Shown here: positions 14,408-18,105 of the stretch, piece by piece
Layout: each line of letters begins with the position of its first letter
Position numbering within the stretch: the first letter of the stretch is position 1
Assembly: GCA_903928045.1 (NCBI GenBank)
Contig: CAIYPH010000885.1
Coordinates: forward strand, 1-18,105
Direction of reading: 5' to 3'
DNA: 18,105 bases
DNA from: an uncultured Rhodospirillales bacterium
GTDB taxonomy: Bacteria; Pseudomonadota; Alphaproteobacteria; Acetobacterales; Acetobacteraceae
Notes under the pieces: model-generated
Seen by the model: only the letters and a program-made list of their open reading frames with translations
Database searches by the model: none
What the model was told of the DNA's origin: nothing
Made by a program: the position numbers and the translations under genes

Positions 14408-16012
14408 CTACTGTGAGACGGCGCCGGTTTCGTCCGCCTCGAGGCTGAAGGCGGCGGCCATCAGCGCCTGGGTGTAGGGATGCGCCGGCCGCTCGAACAC
14501 CGCATCGGCTGGGCCTTCCTCTACCACCAGGCCACGCCGCAGCACGATCACCCGGTGCGCCAGCGCCCGCACCACCCGCAGATCATGGCTGATGAACAAA
14601 TAGCCGAGCGCGTAGTCCCGCTGCAGCCGCCGCAGCAGTTCCACGATCTGCGCCTGCACCGACATGTCGAGCGCGCTGGTCGGCTCGTCCAGCACCAGGA
14701 AGCGTGGCCGCAGGACAATAGCCCGCGCAATCGCGATGCGCTGGCGCTGGCCACCGCTGAACTCATGCGGAAACCGCTCGCCGATATCCGCGGGCAACCC
14801 CACCTCGCGCAACGCCTCCGCCACCCGCGCCGCCCGCATCTCCCTGCTCTGCTCGGGCGCATGCACAGCCAACCCCTCGGCGATGATGTTGCCGACCGAC
14901 ATTCGCGGCGACAAGCTGCCGAACGGGTCCTGGAAGACGATCTGCAACTCCGCTCGCAGCGCCCGCATCCGCGCCCGGTCCACGCCCGGCACCGGCTCAC
15001 CACGAAACGCAATCCGCCCCTCGGACTCCTGCAACGCCGCCAGCGCATAGCCCATGGTGGACTTGCCCGAGCCGCTCTCCCCCACCAGCGCCACCGTCTC
15101 GCCGGCCCGCACCCGCAGCGACACGCCGTCCACCGCCTTCACATGGCCGATCGTCCGCCGCAGCACGCCGCGGCGGATCGGGAAATGCACCTTCACGTCC
15201 TCGGCGGTGCAGAGCAGTTCGGCCCCCTCCGCCACCGGCTCCGGCCGGCCGCGTGGCTCGGCGGCCAGCAGCTCGCAGGTATAGGGATGCTGCGGCATGC
15301 CGAACACCGCGGCGACCGTCCCCGCCTCGACGATCCGCCCGTGCCGCATCACCGCCACCCGGTCGGCGAACCGCCGCACGATCGCCAGATCATGGCTGAT
15401 CAACAGCAACGCCAACCCCCGCCGCGCCTTCTCGGCCGCCAACAGCTTCAAAATCTGCGCCTGGATGGTGACGTCGAGCGCAGTGGTCGGCTCATCGGCG
15501 ATCAGCAACGGCGGATCATTGGCGAGCGCCGCGGCGATCATCACCCGCTGCCGCTGGCCGCCCGACAACTGGTGCGGAAACGCGTCCAGCCGATCCGCGG
15601 CGTCGGCGAACCCGACCTCCTCCAGCAATTCCACCACCCGCGCCCGCAGCGCTGCGCCGGCGATCGGGCGATGCAGGGTGATCGCCTCCGCGATCTGCGC
15701 GCCGATACGCGCGAGCGGGTTGAGGCTGGTCATCGGCTCCTGGAAGACCATCCCCGCCGTGCCGCCACGCAGCCGCCGCATCGCCACCGCCGGCGCGCCG
15801 ATCACCGCCTGGCCATCCAACGTTACCGCCCCCGACGCCGCCGCACCCGGCGGCAACAGCCCCAGCACCGACAACGCGGTCAACGACTTGCCGCTGCCGC
15901 TCTCCCCCACCAGCGCCAACGTCTCGCCGCGATCAAGCGTGAAGGACACATCCTCCACCACCCTCCGCGCGCCGAACGCGATCGTGAGGCTATCGAGGGA
16001 AAGCAGGGTCAT
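14408..16012 (-). CDS. yejF: Duplicated ATPase of a peptide ABC importer (YejF-like)
   Basis: A 534-residue cytoplasmic protein with two ABC ATPase domains in tandem, as in YejF (529 residues in E. coli), DppD and DppF being the separate equivalents. Seen: first domain Walker A GESGSGKS 36-43, signature LSGGQ 149-153, Walker B LLIADE 169-174; second domain Walker A GESGSGKS 311-318, signature FSGGQ 418-422, Walker B LVLDE around 439-443. The HPYT segments after each domain are typical of the oligopeptide class. Both ATPase sites look intact. The start is uncertain: ATG at 16012 or GTG at 16024, neither with a clear Shine-Dalgarno. yejE lies upstream on the same strand, separated by 142-154 bases that hold a palindromic repeat. 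No separate yejA or yejB gene is adjacent. Confidence 0.93.
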   Translation of the reverse strand: MTLLSLDSLTIAFGARRVVEDVSFTLDRGETLALVGESGSGKSLTALSVLGLLPPGAAASGAVTLDGQAVIGAPAVAMRRLRGGTAGMVFQEPMTSLNPLARIGAQIAEAITLHRPIAGAALRARVVELLEEVGFADAADRLDAFPHQLSGGQRQRVMIAAALANDPPLLIADEPTTALDVTIQAQILKLLAAEKARRGLALLLISHDLAIVRRFADRVAVMRHGRIVEAGTVAAVFGMPQHPYTCELLAAEPRGRPEPVAEGAELLCTAEDVKVHFPIRRGVLRRTIGHVKAVDGVSLRVRAGETVALVGESGSGKSTMGYALAALQESEGRIAFRGEPVPGVDRARMRALRAELQIVFQDPFGSLSPRMSVGNIIAEGLAVHAPEQSREMRAARVAEALREVGLPADIGERFPHEFSGGQRQRIAIARAIVLRPRFLVLDEPTSALDMSVQAQIVELLRRLQRDYALGYLFISHDLRVVRALAHRVIVLRRGLVVEEGPADAVFERPAHPYTQALMAAAFSLEADETGAVSQ

Positions 16013-16033
16013 GCTGGGCGCCACGCCGGGTAA

Positions 16034-16166
16034 AGGAAGGAAGCGCTTCTTTTTGAAAAAAGAAGCAAAAACTTTTTATCCGTTTGCTGCGCACCCTCCC
16101 GGGAAAGCGCGGAGCAAACGAGCAAAAGTTTTTTGGTTCTTTTTTTCAAAAAAGAACGGCTTTCCT
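16034..16166. repeat. Nested-palindrome intergenic element, copy 5, inside the yej operon
   Basis: The best-preserved copy. The left half (16034-16086) holds hairpin GCTTCTTTTT / AAAAAGAAGC (16045-16066), AAAAACTTTTTATC and CGTTTG. The right half (16115-16166) holds CAAACG, CAAAAGTTTTTTGG and hairpin GTTCTTTTTT / AAAAAAGAAC (16136-16157). The two halves are inverted copies over about 52 bases around a 28-base centre. It fills nearly the whole gap between the yejE stop (16167) and the yejF start. Confidence 0.85.
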
Positions 16167-17204
16167 TCATTTCGGCGCCTTCCGCGGATCAAACGCATCC
16201 CGCGCCGCCTCGCCGATGAAAATCAGCATGCTCAGCAACCCACCCAGCACCACGAACGCCGTTATGCCGAGCCATGGGGCCTGCAGGTTGTTCTTCCCCT
16301 GGCTCACCAGTTCGCCCAGCGACGGCGAACCCGGCGGTAGGCCGAAGCCCAGGAAGTCCAGGCTCGCCAAAATCGTCACCGAACCCGACAAGGTGAACGG
16401 CAAAAACGTCAGCGTCGCCACCATCGCATTAGGCAAGATGTGCCGCCACATCACCGCGAGGTCCGAGACTCCCAACGCCTTCGCCGCCCGCACATATTCC
16501 AAATTCCGCCCGCGCAGAAACTCCGCCCGCACCACCCCCGTCAGCGACATCCAGCTGAACAGCAGCAAAAACACCAGCAGCACCCAAAACCCCGGCGTGA
16601 TCATCGAGGACAAAATGATCAGCAAATACAGCTGCGGCATGCCCGACCAGATCTCGATGAAGCGCTGGAACAGCAAATCCGTCATCCCGCCGCGGAACCC
16701 CTGGATCGCCCCCGCCGCCACCCCGATCGCCGAGGAAATGATCGTCAGCGTGAACCCGAACAACACCGAAATCCGGAACCCGTAAATCACCCGTGCCAGC
16801 ACATCCCGCGCCTGGTCATCCGTCCCCAGCCAATTCCTGGCCGAAGGCGGCGCCGGCGCCGGCACCGGCAAGTCCTTGCACAGCGTGTTGTACCGATACG
16901 GAATTACCGGCCAAATCATCCAGCCATCGCGATTGATCGTCCGCACCAACATCGGATCCGTGTAGTCCGCCTCCACCGGCATGAACTCCACGCCAAACGC
17001 ATCCTCGGCGTAATCCTGCACCACCGGAAAAAACCACCGCCCCTCGAACCGAACCACCAAAGGCCGGTCATTGGCGATGAACTCCGCAAACAAACTCAGC
17101 AAAAACACCGCCAAAAACACCCGCAGTGACCAAACCCCGCGCCGATTGGCCCGAAACGCCGCCACCCGCCGCCGCGTCGGCGGCGAAAGCCATCCATGTG
17201 CCAT
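16167..17204 (-). CDS. yejE: Peptide ABC transporter permease (YejE-like)
   Basis: A 345-residue inner-membrane permease (E. coli YejE is 341). Seen: first membrane segment at about 26-44 after the N-tail FRANRRGVWSL, and a long periplasmic part with ELIAND-like 'EFIANDRPLVVRFEGRWFFP', characteristic of YejE. The NWLGTD motif (124-129) is followed by membrane segments and the EAA loop at about 238-260 (VRAAKALGVSD ... RHILPNA) that contacts the ATPase. The C-terminus FDPRKAPK also fits. Its partners would be YejB (second permease), YejA (binding protein) and the YejF ATPase; only YejF is adjacent. The ATG at 17204 has a weak Shine-Dalgarno. Upstream is divergent toxin-antitoxin DNA, so yejE is first in its transcript or is transcribed from the 17205-17356 gap. 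Confidence 0.94.
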   Translation of the reverse strand: MAHGWLSPPTRRRVAAFRANRRGVWSLRVFLAVFLLSLFAEFIANDRPLVVRFEGRWFFPVVQDYAEDAFGVEFMPVEADYTDPMLVRTINRDGWMIWPVIPYRYNTLCKDLPVPAPAPPSARNWLGTDDQARDVLARVIYGFRISVLFGFTLTIISSAIGVAAGAIQGFRGGMTDLLFQRFIEIWSGMPQLYLLIILSSMITPGFWVLLVFLLLFSWMSLTGVVRAEFLRGRNLEYVRAAKALGVSDLAVMWRHILPNAMVATLTFLPFTLSGSVTILASLDFLGFGLPPGSPSLGELVSQGKNNLQAPWLGITAFVVLGGLLSMLIFIGEAARDAFDPRKAPK

Positions 17205-17239
17205 TCTAGGACGGGCTCGCTTGGGGAGGGGAAGTAAGG

Positions 17240-17283
17240 CCAGGGCTCTGCCCTGGACCCGCCAAGGGCCGTGAGGCCCTTGG
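17240..17283. repeat. Two adjacent perfect hairpins
   Basis: CCAGGGC-TCT-GCCCTGG (17240-17256, 7-bp stem) and CCAAGGGCC-GTGA-GGCCCTTGG (17262-17283, 9-bp stem) stand five bases apart, in the 152-base gap between the divergent yejE and antitoxin genes. By recall this motif pair resembles a dispersed intergenic repeat common in related alphaproteobacteria. Apart from this, the gap shows only weak promoter-like sequence. Confidence 0.7.
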
Positions 17284-17356
17284 AACCCATCCCATAAGCA
17301 TTCCAGTGGCCACCTCCCTCCAACCCGACTACCCTCACCCCGTCCCCGGAGGCCCC

Positions 17357-17617
17357 ATGCAAACCAAGCCCCTGACCGCCCAAATCCCCGCCCCCCTCGC
17401 CGACAAACTCGACCGCCTCGCCACCCGCCTTGACCGCCCCCGCGCCTGGATCGTCAAGCAAGCCCTCACCGCCTGGATCGACCAGGAAGAAGAACGCCAC
17501 CGCCTCACCCTCGAAGCCCTCGCCGACGTCGCCACCGGCAACGTCATCGACCACCAATCCGTCCTCGCCTGGGCCGACAGCCTCGGCACCGACCACGAAC
17601 AACCCCTCCCCCGCTGA
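17357..17617 (+). CDS. Ribbon-helix-helix antitoxin (ParD/CopG-like)
   Basis: An 86-residue DNA-binding antitoxin. Seen: beta strand LTAQIP (6-11), helix PLADKLDRLATRL, turn, and helix AWIVKQALTAWIDQEEE, the CopG/ParD pattern. The C-terminal part (about 50-86) would wrap the toxin. It should dimerise, repress its own operon and neutralise the following toxin. The start at 17357 is chosen because GGAGG (17348-17352) lies four bases upstream. An in-frame GTG at 17306 has no such site. The stop overlaps the toxin ATG by one base (TGATG). Codons end strongly in C, the reverse of the yej genes beside it. Confidence 0.88.
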   Translation: MQTKPLTAQIPAPLADKLDRLATRLDRPRAWIVKQALTAWIDQEEERHRLTLEALADVATGNVIDHQSVLAWADSLGTDHEQPLPR

Positions 17618-17892
17618 TGCGCCTGCGCTGGACCACCCGCGCCCTCTCAGACCTCGCCCGCCTCCACGACTTCCTCGCCCCCGTCAACCGCCAGGCCGCC
17701 GCCCGCACAGTGCAATCCCTGACCTGCCCCCCCGAACGCCTCCTCGCCCACCCCCGCCTCGGCGAAACCCTCGAAGAATTTGCCCCCCAGGAAGTCCGTC
17801 GCATCATCGTCGGCCACTACGAACTCCGCTACGCCATCGACCAAGACGCGATCATCATCCTGCGCCTCTGGCACACCCGCGAATCCCGCTGA
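17617..17892 (+). CDS. RelE/ParE-family toxin
   Basis: A 91-residue toxin of the RelE/ParE fold, second gene of a toxin-antitoxin pair. Seen: the opening LRWTTRALSDLARLHDFL helix pair, the central PPERLLAHPRLGETLEEF, then strands VRRIIVGHYELRYAI and IIILRLWHTRESR, where the last matches the family 'iLrvwHtRr' ending. ParE members poison DNA gyrase, RelE members cleave mRNA. The lack of RelE catalytic residues and the ParD-like partner favour ParE. The frame is intact. It shares C-ending codon use with its antitoxin. A REP-like hairpin follows 27 bases downstream. Confidence 0.88.
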   Translation: MRLRWTTRALSDLARLHDFLAPVNRQAAARTVQSLTCPPERLLAHPRLGETLEEFAPQEVRRIIVGHYELRYAIDQDAIIILRLWHTRESR

Positions 17893-17919
17893 CGCCCCCC
17901 CTTCAACCCCACCCCGTTG

Positions 17920-17946
17920 CCCGGATACAGCGCAGCGAAATCCGGG
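17920..17946. repeat. REP-like palindrome downstream of the toxin gene
   Basis: CCCGGAT (17920-17926) and ATCCGGG (17940-17946) are inverted around ACAGCGCAGCGAA. By recall, this CCCGGAT-n-GCGCAGCG-n-ATCCGGG arrangement is a widespread proteobacterial REP/RAYT-type element. It may also help end the toxin-antitoxin transcript. No RAYT transposase gene is in the window. Confidence 0.6.
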
Positions 17947-18041
17947 ACCTCACAAAACGCACCAAGAGCAAAGAGCTAATCTTCCCTCATCGAATGCACA
18001 GAACATCTCAGACAAACGGCCGACCACAAGGCGGCAATCCA

Positions 18042-18105
18042 ATGATCCTACGACGTATATTTTTCGCGTGGCTGCTATGGGCACTAATACCGAAACCCTG
18101 TGATC
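18042..18105 (+). CDS. Possible start of a truncated gene with hydrophobic N-terminus
   Basis: From ATG at 18042 the frame stays open for 21 codons to the window edge and reads MILRRIFFAWLLWALIPKPC, a positively charged start followed by a hydrophobic stretch as in signal peptides or membrane anchors. AAGG lies ten bases upstream. It is too short to identify. The surrounding DNA (17950-18105) is less GC-rich than the rest of the window. No other gene is visible between 17893 and 18041. Confidence 0.3.
   Translation, partial: MILRRIFFAWLLWALIPKPCD

Noticed and set aside
14480..16033. 517-codon plus-strand frame opposite yejF
   Set aside because: Low-complexity His/Arg/Gln-rich translation, antisense to a gene with two complete ABC ATPase motif sets.
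17780..18103. 107-codon plus-strand frame starting inside the toxin gene
   Set aside because: It is out of frame with the toxin, low-complexity Pro/Ser/Thr-rich, and has no ribosome site.

Overview
The window is high-GC DNA that reads as an alphaproteobacterial chromosome. It is most likely from the acetic-acid-bacteria family (Acetobacteraceae, Rhodospirillales). That is inferred from the protein families, the GC-rich coding sequence and the A/T-run intergenic palindromes, not from any marker gene. No rRNA, tRNA, CRISPR array, transposase or phage gene is visible.

Layout. Bases 1-7620 carry plus-strand genes: the C-terminal part of a family 5 solute-binding protein, a thiolase, a small sulfotransferase, a secreted AcpA-type acid phosphatase, a PLP aminotransferase resembling beta-phenylalanine aminotransferase, an NfuA-type Fe-S scaffold, and a RutE-type nitroreductase translationally coupled to it. 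Bases 7720-14320 are a co-directional minus-strand block, read from right to left: a MarR regulator, EmrA (HlyD), EmrB (DHA2 MFS), an orphan PhnC-type ATPase, a small ACT-domain protein, and a membrane protein fused to a spermidine-synthase-like domain. Bases 14408-17204 hold the end of a peptide ABC transporter, yejE then yejF on the minus strand, without yejA or yejB beside it. Bases 17357-17892 are a plus-strand ParD/ParE-type toxin-antitoxin pair. The last 200 bases are less GC-rich and contain a REP-like hairpin and possibly the first codons of another gene.

The most notable non-coding structure is a family of five intergenic elements (about 880, 4711, 6258, 7629 and 16034). Each full copy is about 130-150 bp and is a palindrome made of two smaller palindromes. 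Four copies follow plus-strand genes; one separates yejE from yejF. Two short reading frames on the minus strand also stand out. One is a 14-codon frame whose stop lies in a hairpin upstream of the ACT-domain gene. The other is a 17-codon, arginine-rich frame with a strong Shine-Dalgarno whose end overlaps the start of the spermidine-synthase-like gene. Both look like leader peptides, but this is inference from one sequence.

Functional reading. marR-emrA-emrB is an autoregulated-looking multidrug efflux unit. The aminotransferase and RutE could handle beta-amino acids and malonic semialdehyde. YejE/YejF would power peptide uptake with partners encoded elsewhere. The thiolase, sulfotransferase and phosphatase look like independent single genes.
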